A DNA stretch of 64,000 nucleotides, from positions 1-64,000 of the forward strand of contig JAAAIG010000025.1 of the NCBI GenBank assembly GCA_015852425.1. The letters run 5' to 3'. Shown in pieces: positions 49,022 through 59,597 of this stretch. The position numbers and the translations under genes were made by a program. Source of the stretch: Gryganskiella cystojenkinii (taxonomy: Eukaryota > Mortierellomycota > Mortierellomycetes > Mortierellales > Mortierellaceae). Position 1 is the first letter of the stretch; the number at the start of each line of letters is the position of its first letter. Below the pieces are notes generated by a model, which saw nothing but the letters and a program-made list of their open reading frames with translations, did no database searches and had not been told where the DNA came from.

Positions 49022-51489
49022 ATGAGGTTCCTCTCAATTTCCACTGCCGTCGCTCTGTTGGGCTCGGCCATGCTCGTCCAAGCCGATCTCTCCAAGATCG
49101 TCCGAGTTGATCCCGCAAATCAAATGTTCATTGATGCCCAGGGTCGTACCCGTTTCTTCCATGGAACCAACATGGTCAAGAAGTCCCCACCGTGGCACAT
49201 GGACGTTACCAAGTTTGTCCCCTCCTGGTCCATCGTCGATAAGGATATCCAGACCATGAAAGACTTGAACATTAACAGTATCCGCCTTGGTAAGAGGAGT
49301 TGTTCGGCCGCCACTTTTCTCTTCTTTCCGCCAAAGGCTTTTTTATTTTGTTTTGGATGTTCTCTTTCAGGCCGTATATTGACTCTTTTTACTTTCCTCC
49401 CTCTCATCCTCAAGGTGTCCATTGGGCTGGTGTTGAACCCGTTCGCGGTCAATACAACCAGACCTACCTTGACATCACGAATGGTATCATCAAGAAGTTG
49501 CAGGATAACGACATCTACACCTTGATCGACCAGCACCAAGATGTCTGGGCCGGTCAGCTCTGCGGTCATGGTGCACCCCCAGTAAGTTCAACTTTTTACT
49601 TTTCAGTGACACCTTATTTTTAAGGTCGTGAAAAAAAAACGAGCGGAATGGAGCCAAAGCACAACTAACGCCGAACCCCTCACTCTTTTCTCATTTTTGT
49701 TAACCGCGCTTTATAGTGGTTCGTCCAGCCCGGTTGGGTCGATGCTGGCCATATGATGCCTGTCCCTCAAAAGTCAACACCCTTCGCTGTTGATCCAGTG
49801 ACCAGATTCCCCTCTGATGCGGACTGCGGTTCAATCGATTGGGGTACCTCTTACTTGGACTATGCAGTCGGCAATGCCTTTGGACGGTTGTATAACAATT
49901 ATGATAACCTCGGTGATGCTTGGGCTGCATACTGGAAGACCGTCGCGACTAACTACCATACGATGCCCGGTGTCATGGGTTACAACCTCATGAACGGTAC
50001 GTCTCCATTCCCACATTATTCTGTTAACTTGTTTCCCACGGGTCTTCAATGATCTAAAATGAACGCGATTGATATATGTGCCCTGTACATGCTGTCCTAC
50101 CTTTAACGTTGTGAGCCGAAATAACTTTTTTCTTTTCCTTTTTTTTTTTGCAATCTTTCTATCCTTCCTGTCAACAACAGAACCTTGGGTCGGCGACCAC
50201 ATGGCGGATCCCACGCTCTTAGTCCCCGGTGTTGCTGATCACGTCAACTTGGAGCCGCTCTGGAACAAGGGTACCGCGCAAATCCGTACTGTCGATACCC
50301 AAACCATTGTCTTCTTTGAGGGTTCGACCTACGATATCCTGAGCGGATTCAACAACGTCCCCGGTGGTGATGGTACCAAGGCTGCTCAATCCTATCATTA
50401 CTATAATCCTCCTCAGCTGGGTTCAATCGCGACCACGATGCAGAACCGTATCAAGGACGCCACCCGTCTCAAGACCGCTAACATGATGACCGAGTTCACA
50501 TTCTGGGGTACGGATACCAAATCGCTCGCCTCGATCCTCGAGGGTTGCCAGGCGGCAGACACATATCTGCAATCCTGGCAAGGATGGGCTTATGAGAACC
50601 TCTGGGATGGTTCAGAGCCGCACCCGGAATTGGCGAGATTGTACGCTCGTACTTATGCCGAGGCCACGGCGGGTACGACCAAGACACTTTACTTCCAGGA
50701 CACCACCGCCAAGTACTGGGTTTCCTGGGTCGCCAACACAGCGATTACTGCGCCTGGTTTGATCCGTGTTGCTCAACAAATCTACTACCCTGACGGTATT
50801 CGTGTCTTCTTTGTGCCCGCTGGTACGGGTACGTACACGATGGCGGGAAACAATACAGTGGAGTTGCACTATACTGCCGCGGCCCAGAACGGTCAGACCA
50901 TCCAGGCCAGTGTTCAGCCCTTCTTTCCCACGGACATTATCAAGAGTTCGGCCTCGTCTGGATTCTGCCTGGATAACGGCAACGCTTATGTCACCCCTGT
51001 AAGCTCTTTCGAGAGTATCTACTATATGCTTGTCAAATACCCTTTGTTCTTCTGATGTCCCTTTATCTAGGACAACTTTACTAATCATAACGTTATCCGA
51101 ACTCTTCTTCAATCGATTTTTTTTTTCAGAACAACCCTATTATCATCTGGGGATGCGCATCCTCTGCAAACCAGGTCTGGAAGTTCAAGAACGGTACCAT
51201 TTCCTTAGCGTTTGACCCCAAAAACAACTGGGACACTTACTGCTTGGATACCCAAGTCGCGCCCGGCAAGAATTACAACAACTTGGTCTTGAACCCTTGC
51301 CAGGCCGGTTCGACCACTCAACAGTGGTCAGTGACCTCGACCGGCAACATCAAGAACGCTGCCGATGGTTGGTGCATTGATGTCACTGGAAGCAACTACA
51401 AGGCCGGCACGGCCTTGATCACTTACCCTTGCTCTGGTAACGCCAACCAAGTCTGGATCTTGCCCCGCGGTGCCTCCGGTACTTGGTAA
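49022..51489 (+). CDS. secreted GH5 glycosidase (endoglycoceramidase-like) with C-terminal R-type lectin domain
   Basis: Five exons (49022..49289, 49415..49581, 49717..49996, 50181..50998, 51130..51489) encode 630 residues. The start gives a signal peptide (MRFLSISTAVALLGSAMLVQA). The catalytic domain shows GVHWAGVEPVRGQYNQTYLD, IYTLIDQHQDVWAGQLCG and GAPPWF, a pattern of the endoglycoceramidase-like branch of GH5. The acid/base Glu239 is in LMNEPW, with its codon split by intron 3, and the nucleophile Glu343 is in MMTEFTFWG. Residues about 500-630 form a ricin-B-type carbohydrate-binding module with repeated QVWKF, QQWSV and QVWIL. The enzyme probably cleaves glycolipids or similar glycosides outside the cell. 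A degraded copy lies at 46288-46873. Confidence 0.92.
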
Positions 51490-51657
51490 AGCTAACACAT
51501 TTTGTCAAGACAAAAATATAAGAAAACACAGATACCAAAAAGGACTCATTACAATGCTAGAGTTATTTCCCCTCCTTGCATGCAATACAAGGTCTTTAAA
51601 GAATACCACGCATAATAAACACGCCAAAATTCACAGAATCGAATACGATTTTTATTT

Positions 51658-53532
51658 CTACATCTTTGGCTGACCCTTCTTGATTTTTGCTGCATATTGC
51701 TTCATCCTCTTCTCGGCGACCCATCGCTCATGTCTTTTCCAATAGGACAGGATTCGATCATCCAATCGTTCACACAATCCCCGTTCAACAGTGCCTTGCT
51801 CCGAGAACACCAAGGCCTCACCTCGACCTTTTGCACCGATATCACTAGGTAAAAGACCGTTCATAGAGCCGATTGTGGACGCTCCGTTGTTCTCATGACG
51901 ACCGAGCCCATATTGTCGACTGCATTCACCCCAAGCGAACAAGATCCAAATCTCCATCATTCGGCGAGAAAGTTCCCTTTCAGCCGGATCCTTGAAAAGT
52001 GCCAACGCGGCATCTGAACCAAAAACGAACGGGATTTCGGCTCCATGATGGGCGCCAATCTTGATGCCCATATCCTCCAACAGTTTCAATGGACGATCGA
52101 AATGGAACCGGACCAAGTCCACAGGTGCCATTTTGGGATTCTCCTTTTTTGAGACTGCAACACTGGTCGCATGAACCGGGTAGAAAAAGACTGAATCCGA
52201 GATGACCCTGGATGAAATCAATCGAGCCTCCTGGTCCGTCTTGGGGATGCCGTATATTTGTTCGAATTCTTGGCGGCTCACTTCATCCGGTGGACAGTTT
52301 CGAGCAAAGAACTTGTCCCATCTTTTGAGAGATTTGGCTCCCAAAAATGGAACAAATGTTTGACCCTCATCACGACAGTCACCCAACATGATGGTTTTCA
52401 GCCCTTGGTCGTACGCTCGAGGATCATGGAGTTGGATTCGAGCATCATGCTTCAGAATTATATCGTCAATCGTCGGAGTGAACATGCCCACGCGGCCGAA
52501 ATCCCCGGCCCTGACCAACTCGGTCGCTTCCAGGGCTCTCAAGCGGTCCAATTTCTGTGATCCTGTCAGACTTGGTTCTCCATTCGATGCCAAGAGCCCG
52601 AAGTGTTTACAGAGATGATCGAAATATCTCTGACCCTCCGTCTCAGCTCGTCCCGCCGCCATGGTCGTCGCTGCTCCTGACTGCATAATCGCTCTTTGGA
52701 ACAATCCATGATGGTCAGGGACCATTAGGTGATACCCGATCGAGACCGCTCCTGCAGATTCACCAAAGGCTGTGACATCCTGAGAATTGCCTCCGAAAAC
52801 ATGAATGTGGTCTCGGACCCATTCCAGGGCCATCTTTTGGTCCATCAAACCCCAATTACCGACGCTGCCTCCTCGTGTTCTCGCCAGGTTTTGCGGGAGA
52901 GTCGCATCCTGTTTGAGTTCGGCGGAGGACATGAAACCAAGGTAGTTGAGTCGGTAGTTAATCGTGACGAGGATGACGGGTCGACCGATACGGATAGAAT
53001 GCGCCACAAAGTTCGACCCATCGTAGACTGGAAGGGCATTGCTCCCATGGACAAAACCGCCGCCGTGAATCCAAACCATGACAGGAATTAGAATCGGAGC
53101 CTTGGAGAGGTGTTCCAGCGGAGCAAACGTTGAGATTCAAACAGTGCTCCTCTGAATAAGTGACGACTTGTTCTTCACCTTGAGCTGTCGCTCCGTTGTG
53201 ATTATCTCGGTTCAACTGCGCCATGGGATCCAATTGAGCTGGCTGAGGGCATGCAGGTCTATTAGGGAAGGGAGAAAGGGAGAACGCGAGCGTTAGCGAG
53301 GAAGTGAGCCGTGTATCAATGTTCGAGGGGAAACCCCACTTACCCAAGGACTGTGCAATCACGCACACAGGTCCATCCGGCGGCATTTGACTGCTGGTCG
53401 CCAGCGTTCAATGACTGTGCCATAGGGGATGTTCAGGAATTTTGCTACCGAAGGTTGAGCCTTGACTTGAACTCCTCGGATGGTGCCGCACCCGGGGATG
53501 GCTATTTGAGGATTGCTGTTGTTCGTTTGCAT
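51658..53532 (-). pseudogene. type-B carboxylesterase with two frameshifts in its first third
   Basis: Two exons, complement(51658..53258, 53344..53532). The catalytic part is intact: IHGGGF (oxyanion hole), FGESAGA (nucleophile Ser), DCRDEGQTF (acid) and GAHHGAEIPF (His). Upstream, two shifts break the frame. One is at 53386-53388, where three A (minus strand) stand where two are needed to join ERWRPAV to AAGWTCVRDCTVLG. The other is at about 53121-53128, where two bases seem lost between CLNLNV and APLEHLSKAP. With both corrected the protein would have normal family length. The start at 53532 (MQTNNSN) is the best ATG; no signal peptide, so intracellular. It is either a recent pseudogene or carries assembly errors. 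Confidence 0.8.
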
Positions 53533-54012
53533 AATTCCGTATTTTCCAGTGATTGTTGAGGCTGAGGCTGTAAAGTTTATTTGTAGTGAAGAGTGAAGAG
53601 ATGTGAAAAAAGAAGTGACAGGTGTCAAGAAAGAGTGGTATTTTACGGGTAAACAAGAAATTGCCTCCATGAACTCTGTTCACTTTGAGCATGTGGACCG
53701 AGCTCTTTTTTTAAGGGGAGAAAATCACAAACCCAGTCTCACACACACGGCACTCGAAAAAACGTTACTCCAGCCAGACTGCCTGTTCGTGATCGATGAC
53801 CTGGGAGATCGTCTAGAGTCTCCTTGGTCCATTCTGGTATTCGTTTCGCAACAAAGTCACGTTTTCATGTTACTCGGACATATCTGTGAAGTTGAAACGA
53901 CAGGGTCGTGCATTGATGTCTCTACTCCTAACAAAGACCATGAGACCTTGGTCTCGTATCCAAAAAGCACTTGGACTGTCGATTTGTCATATCACTATGC
54001 TTTAATCTCAAG
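53533..54012. other. intergenic: esterase promoter and neighbour 3' region
   Basis: It lies upstream of the minus-strand esterase and downstream of the small mitochondrial-type gene. A long plus-strand open frame (53603-54364) runs through both and is judged antisense noise. Confidence 0.5.
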
Positions 54013-54453
54013 TTACTTCTTCGTTCCCTTCAATGGCTCCGGTTGCTGTTGCTTCTTGGCTATATGCTCCATATCTCGGGCCCGACTGTTCTGGACCAAC
54101 TTGCCAATCTGGGTCATGGTTAAACCGCCAGGTCCCTTAATTTTATCCGGGTCCAGGTGTTCTTTTTTTGCCGTGCTGCTGTTAGAACTGGACACGGATG
54201 AAGAAGAGGGGGAAGAACGTGTTGGTCTTGGCGGGGTAACACCCATTCCGAAACCATTGCCACTAGTGTACGTTCTCGTTGCAAGAAAAAGGCTCCTCGT
54301 CGCTCTATCAAGACTAATTGGAGAATGTTTCTTGAATGTCAATCATATCGTCAGAATCTTTTAAGAGAGTAAAAACTTGCAGCAATGAGAAGCAGTCTCT
54401 TACGAGGTAGCTCCATTTGCCTTGAAGGATGCTATGCTGACAAGATGTGACAT
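54013..54453 (-). CDS. small protein with probable mitochondrial presequence
   Basis: Two exons, complement(54013..54304, 54404..54453), encode 113 residues. The spliced N terminus reads MSHLVSIASFKANGATSATR and continues SLFLATRTYTSG, a basic, hydroxylated, acid-free presequence with a plausible matrix-peptidase site near RTYTSG. A Ser/Pro-rich stretch and a conserved-looking block follow (KIKGPGGLTMTQIGKLVQNS, RARDMEHIAKK). I do not recognise the family. The first exon is supported by a GTAAGA donor, a GATAG acceptor and matching phase 2. Confidence 0.6.
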
Positions 54454-54570
54454 TGTATGTTGAAGAATTCTTTTTTTGTCATGAAGAATGAAGAGGAAAC
54501 ACAGAAATGACCTTTCATAAGGCGGTTGTCTTAAAGCACGTGATTTTCATTAACTTTGGTTTTAAAGAGT

Positions 54571-55895
54571 CTAATCGTCTTCTTGTTGATCCTCTTCCTC
54601 GGCACTACCCTCCGCACTACCGCCAGCTTCTGCATTACCATTCGCTCCTTCTCTTGCCCGTCTCCGTCTCGAGACCGTTGAAGGTGCGGCTGTCTTGTCC
54701 GATAATCCGATCAAAACCCTGCTGTCCCAGGCACTCTGACAGGTCGGACAAGAGGGTGAGTTCATGTTTTTGAAGTACTGAGCCGCACAATGCTGATGCA
54801 ATCGAGAATTACAGGCTGCGACGGAACAGCGTTGTCCTTTTGTGATGATTTCCATGCAAAGGGTGCATTCTTGGATTTGATCCTCATAGGTCTCCTTGAG
54901 GTAGCTCTGCAACTCGAGTAATGATCGCATAGACAGTGAGTATGCTCCAGCGCTAGAGTAAGGGAAACGTATCAGGTAAATAAAAGTAAAGTCAAATTCG
55001 ATCCACATTGTCTCATGGTGACATTTCAGGGATCAACAGCAGCAAAGGTCCCAAAAGAACGTACGATGATTGAATGAACCATTGATCGGCCACGAAGCGA
55101 TCCAACAGAGCTTCGGCTTCTCTCTTGCCCATAGCGACACTCTTGTTCTCCTTGTTCTTCAATTTCCCTGCCTCGTGCAGTGCTGCTGTGGAACTGATGC
55201 AAAACATCTCGTCGTCGGCCATCATAATTGCATCCAGCTATTTATAAATAAAAATATCAAATCCAGGTTAAGGTGCAAGAAAAAATCTGGCAAGGCGCAC
55301 GTTTTCAAAAGATCCGCTCCCTCTTTTTTGCAATATCCATTTGATCGACTCCGTACCAGATGCTTAAAGTATTCTAGTTCTGAGGGTGTGTATCGTGTGG
55401 CGACCTGCGCAATCTTTTGTCCGTTCGTGTTTGTCTATTAGGAGGCGGTGAGAGAGAGAAAGAGGTCGAGTGGTTAGGAAAGCGACGCCATGAAACAGAA
55501 AAAAAATGGCTGGGACAGCGGTTAAAATCCCATGAAGCTCACCAAAGCCATAATAGGAACGCCGGTGACCTCGTCCTGAGACCGTCTGAACTCCAGCTCC
55601 ACGCTGTTGAGTCCTTCATTCAGTTGTGTAACAAAGTCTGAGAAATGGTCCCGATCGAATGGTTCTATGTGACGCAGAAAATGGTGTCAGGGCCTGTTGA
55701 TTCATGAATGGTATGCAATGTGTTTTGCCACCAAAACGAGAACAAACAATGACAGCAAAGTTGAAAAAGATTACCTTCTGAGACAGTGCAGATTCGGCTG
55801 TAGAGATCCAGGGCGGTAGCCTCGGTCATGAGCCGCTTGGAGATGGCTGCCTGCAAGAAGAGTCGATGTAGGTCTGTGAATCCTGATGTTGTCAT
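54571..55895 (-). CDS. NSE1: SMC5/6 complex subunit Nse1, RING-type ubiquitin ligase component
   Basis: Five exons, complement(54571..54952, 55065..55237, 55357..55434, 55543..55664, 55775..55895), encode 291 residues. The N-terminal winged-helix region starts at FTDLHRLFLQAAISKR and includes MTEATALDLY. The C-terminal variant RING is complete: CTLC, then CSVAAC, LHQHC and CPTC. Nse1 pairs with Nse3 and Nse4 in the SMC5/6 complex and supports ubiquitin ligase activity in DNA repair and replication-fork maintenance. The acidic/Ala tail after the RING is low complexity. The gene is divergent from CNL2, with 285 bp between start codons. Each exon phase checks. Confidence 0.92.
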
Positions 55896-56180
55896 TGTGG
55901 TGTGTGTTCGCCTGAGTGTTTGTGATGAAAAGAGATAAAAGAGGTACTTGCACTTTATTTTATGTGTGGCCAAGACGGGGGAAAAGCCACACAAAACAGA
56001 ACGCGAACTTGTGTTTGCCTCCTTCCCTCTCGGACCAGACATCAACTTGCTTCAGGGACGCGCCTATTCATCTCTCTCAAGGGCAGCAGGACATTCTCAT
56101 TACAAGGACCGGGCCTCGACTACCACAACCATCACCAGCACTACCAGGACCAATCCCACCCTGACACGCACTCATTCGAC
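55896..56180. promoter_or_regulatory. shared divergent promoter of NSE1 and CNL2
   Basis: 285 bp separate the two ATGs. There is no evident TATA box. The interval has CA-rich and CT-rich patches on opposite sides, as expected for two back-to-back leaders. Confidence 0.55.
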
Positions 56181-57054
56181 ATGAAGGAAAAAGATCTATT
56201 GCTGTCATTTCTCGTGGGGAATGAACTCCACGACAGTGTGACCTTTCAACAGTTCACCATGTTCTTCCCTTCCGCCCATCGGTCCCATCCAGAAGTCAAG
56301 GATCTCTACAGGGCATATCTGAACTCTCGGCACCATGTTCGCAGCAAGGTGCGACGTAATATCGAGATTGAGGTCAGGAGGAACCCTTTTCATTTGGATC
56401 AGCTCCCTACTCAACCAGCCGAGACTGGAGCATCGTCATTGGCGTCATCAGCTGCAGCAGGAGAAGATGTATACTTGAGGGACGATGACGACGACATGGA
56501 TATCGAGGTAATGTGCATCCTTTCTTCATCCAAGTTCGTCTTGGGATACGTTGCAATCTGAGAGGACCACCAACTGACATCTCATACCCTTGTCTGCGTT
56601 CGTCAATAGGATGTCGACAAGAGCCTGACTCTGGATCAAGCGATCCAGGAACTTGCGTTGGCCGAACGAATCTTCAAGAAGGAAATTCGTACACTGGAAA
56701 CAGACTGCAACAACTTTGCCAAGGAGTTTCAAAAGTAAGTCTCCTTCCTCTGTCATTCGCCATCGAAATGTAAAAGAGGCTTAGACTCGACGTTGACGTT
56801 CCTTTCACTATTGTTTTGCCCAAACTAGTCTCGATAGTGACATGGAGGCGCTGAAACTGCCAGGAAAATCAACAACGGGTGTGGATGAGTTAGAACTCAT
56901 GAAGGAACTTCAGGTAAAGACCCATCTGCCCTTTTGTTCCTCGTATGGCAAGACTGCGTGAACTAATTTTAACGCCACTGTTCTGGTTTGATCAAAATAG
57001 GAGTTACTGGAGTTGAGTACCTCTATCATGGGCAGTAGTTCCTCCAAGCCATGA
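56181..57054 (+). CDS. CNL2: kinetochore protein of the Cnl2/Nkp2 family
   Basis: Four exons (56181..56507, 56610..56734, 56829..56913, 57001..57054) encode 196 residues. The N-terminal block MKEKDLLLSFLVGNELHDSV, then FTMFFPSAHRSHPEVKDLYR and RSKVRRNIEIEV, matches the Cnl2/NKP2 pattern (a leucine-rich helix, F..LFP...R..P.v..LYR, then an RRNI helix). The rest is coiled-coil-like after an acidic linker (LRDDDDDMDIE). The family belongs to the inner kinetochore (CCAN/COMA-associated), localising to centromeres. Length is typical. Its 3' end is 236 bp from the convergent PTRHD1 gene. Confidence 0.85.
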
Positions 57055-57290
57055 ATCTCGTCATTCTACCTTTCGCCACCAATCACTCACCAATATCAAA
57101 TACCATCGCTGCTTTTCTCCAGAGCGAACCTTCGCTTGCTTCTCAGCAATGTACTTTTAAAGCTCTACTATGTACCATTAAAATCTCCTGCCACAAATGA
57201 AACAATTTCGTCCGCATTACTCTATAATATTCTCTCTAACAGGTGTGAGAAAAAGGTGCGTGGGCATGAATGTGTAGTACTCTATTTTAT

Positions 57291-57964
57291 TCATGAGCGA
57301 AACAATGAACATTTCTTGAACGCGTCCTTGACCTCTTGACTCCTTCGGATGGGCGCGGTCGAGAGACAAGTCAAAAAATTCTCGGGCTGTTCTCTCCAAG
57401 TGACATGGGGCACATTCAATCCAGACAAACTGGCAGCTAGGGCTTCCAGCTGGGGTAAATTCTTGATCTGATTTGATTATGGGAACGCGAAAGATAGTAA
57501 ATATTGTTGCCTGGATTTGACTAATATCAAAGAAAAACATCCATGGATACCCTCTTTACCTCCAGGACGACTTTGTGCATGTTGTTGATATCAGCGAGGT
57601 ACTCCCGCGTGTCTTGAAGTTCATGGGTTTTGTGGAGAACTGCTGTCGAAGCGTGGCATGCCTGAGCGATCACACTATTTGCTCGAAATGCAGAGATGGC
57701 GTGCACGAGAGTGAGAGGCGAGACAGAGTATAAAATGGCTATTTGATTTCTTATCTTTCTGACTAGGCTACATTGTCCCGATACTCAAAGGCACTCGGTA
57801 TCTTACCTCCCTGTCGTCCATCCAAGGGTCTGTTTGGAAAAGAAAATTTGGTGACCGGGATTAATATCATTTATCGTAACTAGATTCACGCTTAAGTGCG
57901 ACTCTTATCAGACCTTGATGAGATCCTTGCGGATGACGATGAACATAGTCAGTGGGTCTGCCAT
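57291..57964 (-). CDS. PTRHD1: PTRHD1-type peptidyl-tRNA hydrolase
   Basis: Four exons, complement(57291..57467, 57560..57674, 57807..57829, 57914..57964), encode 121 residues. Visible blocks are MADPLTMFIVIRKDLIK, SVIAQACHASTAVLHKTHE, the segment DINNMHKVVLEIKNLPQLEA and LNVPHVTWREQPENFLTCL, which match the small Pth2-superfamily protein PTRHD1. The second exon is only 23 nt but is needed for phase (51+23+115+177 = 366). The first donor is GTCTGA, weaker than the rest of the window. The family is thought to release tRNA from stalled peptidyl-tRNAs; activity for PTRHD1 itself is less well established. Confidence 0.9.
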
Positions 57965-59597
57965 AGTCTGCTATAGAGGATCTGTGGTCTAGGAGGTTAT
58001 CGTGCGAGAAAGAGAGCGTCTTCTCGACTTGACATTCAAAAGACCTGATTCATCCCTTTGTGTACGTCACCGAGACTTTGTCATCGCGTGGGTATACACC
58101 GCAATCGGTGTCTTTTGTGACCCTGGTTCATATTTCGCTCGTCATTGCACCCATCCAACTACAACCTTCATGCAAACTAAGTCCAATAATAAAGTAGATT
58201 GAAATATAACGCGGAATGAATGCCTGCTCTTTAAACTTTGCAACGCACACATACCTACCCACACCCACACTTACTTATGCACCCCAGTTGAACAACCGCT
58301 CGTCTCTTATTGTTAGGACGCACTTTGTGGCTACCAACTATTCAAGGGGAAGAACAACCATCACATTCCACTTGTTTTACATGGCCAGCGACTCGCATTG
58401 TCGTGGTCATCACTCTAGTGTTTGACAGTCTTTTCCCCTCTCTTTCGTTCTCTGTCTTTTTATCTTCTTCTCCAACTCTTTATCGCGGTTTTTGAGGCGT
58501 AATGTGAATAATATTTATGCGTTTCTACGGTATTGCCGCCCTTAAAAACATTGGTGAAAACAAGTAAATAAAGAAATAAAGATATCCTCATGACTGTTAA
58601 GGGAATGAAGCCAGGAATCACCAGACTTGTGCGGCAATGATGAAAACAACGTTGGTCTATCGAGTATTTACGAGAGAGAAAAAACAAAAATTGGAGAGGA
58701 TGCGTCATTGCATAACACCCGAGAAACGCGCTCATTTCACGCCCTCGTTTGTCCACATGGCGCGACGTGTTCGTCGACTCCAAGGAGGGTGCCGGGACAA
58801 GGCGGTATGAGTGATGACGGCCTTGGTGTCTGTTCTGTTTTTGGAGCGCAAAAGTGAAGACTAGAACAGCTACCCGCAAAAGTCCAGGTCGTAGGTCGGG
58901 CAAGAGTGTCGAAAAATCACTGCCGACAGCCCAAAAGAAATTTTTAAATTTTTCGGACTGCCTTTTTTCTTCATTTCCAGAACTGCCACAAACACATTTT
59001 TGCAGGCTGCAGATCACTGCCAAAAGTTTCCGTAGTTTGTCTTCTGACAGAACTGCCAAAACGCGATTTCAAAGGCGGTTCATGTCGGTCTTGTTTTTGC
59101 CTGTCGTTTTCGCTCTGGCTTATTGCCTTTTTTTTGTGCGGTGACGGAGGTTCCGCGGCAGCGAACAGAGAAACATTTTCATATCGCTGACGACAGTCCT
59201 GAAAACTCATCCAGCGACGCCATCGTCAAAACTGGATCCGACTAACCCACCCCTCTTCCGCCCCCATTTCACTCTCGCCATTCCTTCTCCCCCACCCCCT
59301 ACCCTGCTCGCCGCTGTCTCGCCGCAGACTTTCTATGAGACGACCGCAAGTCCCATCCTCACATCGTCATCGACACCTGTTATAATTAACTCTTTTTTTT
59401 TCTCGACACCCTCTTTTTCCCTCCCCTTTTGCCCTGCATCCACTACTCTTGTTCTTTCCAAACAACCATCGCCATCACCTCTGGCTTCATTACCTCCATC
59501 CCTGTCCTCACCGCTTCTATCACACACAACCATCCCTAACACAGCAAGCTACCGACCAGGCAAATAATATACTTTACAAGGGTGGCGTTCAGCAGCA
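57965..59597. other. 1.6 kb intergenic, promoter region of HPC2/ubinuclein
   Basis: No gene is seen. A 199-codon minus-strand frame (58460-59059) begins only with TTG and was rejected. The interval holds the ACTGCC cluster listed separately. From 59215 to 59560 it is strongly C/T-rich on the plus strand, the leader of the downstream gene. Confidence 0.5.
58919..59057. promoter_or_regulatory. cluster of five ACTGCC motifs
   Basis: ACTGCC occurs at 58919, 58957, 58982, 59016 and 59052, all in the same orientation, spaced 38, 25, 34 and 36 bp. It lies 540-680 bp upstream of the HPC2 start. Could be binding sites or remains of a decayed repeat. Confidence 0.4.

Noticed and set aside
53603..54364. 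253-codon plus-strand frame
   Set aside because: It runs antisense through the spliced mitochondrial-type gene and the esterase promoter, and its composition is not protein-like.
58460..59059. 199-codon minus-strand frame
   Set aside because: It starts only with TTG, lies in a promoter region and crosses the ACTGCC cluster without any recognisable content.
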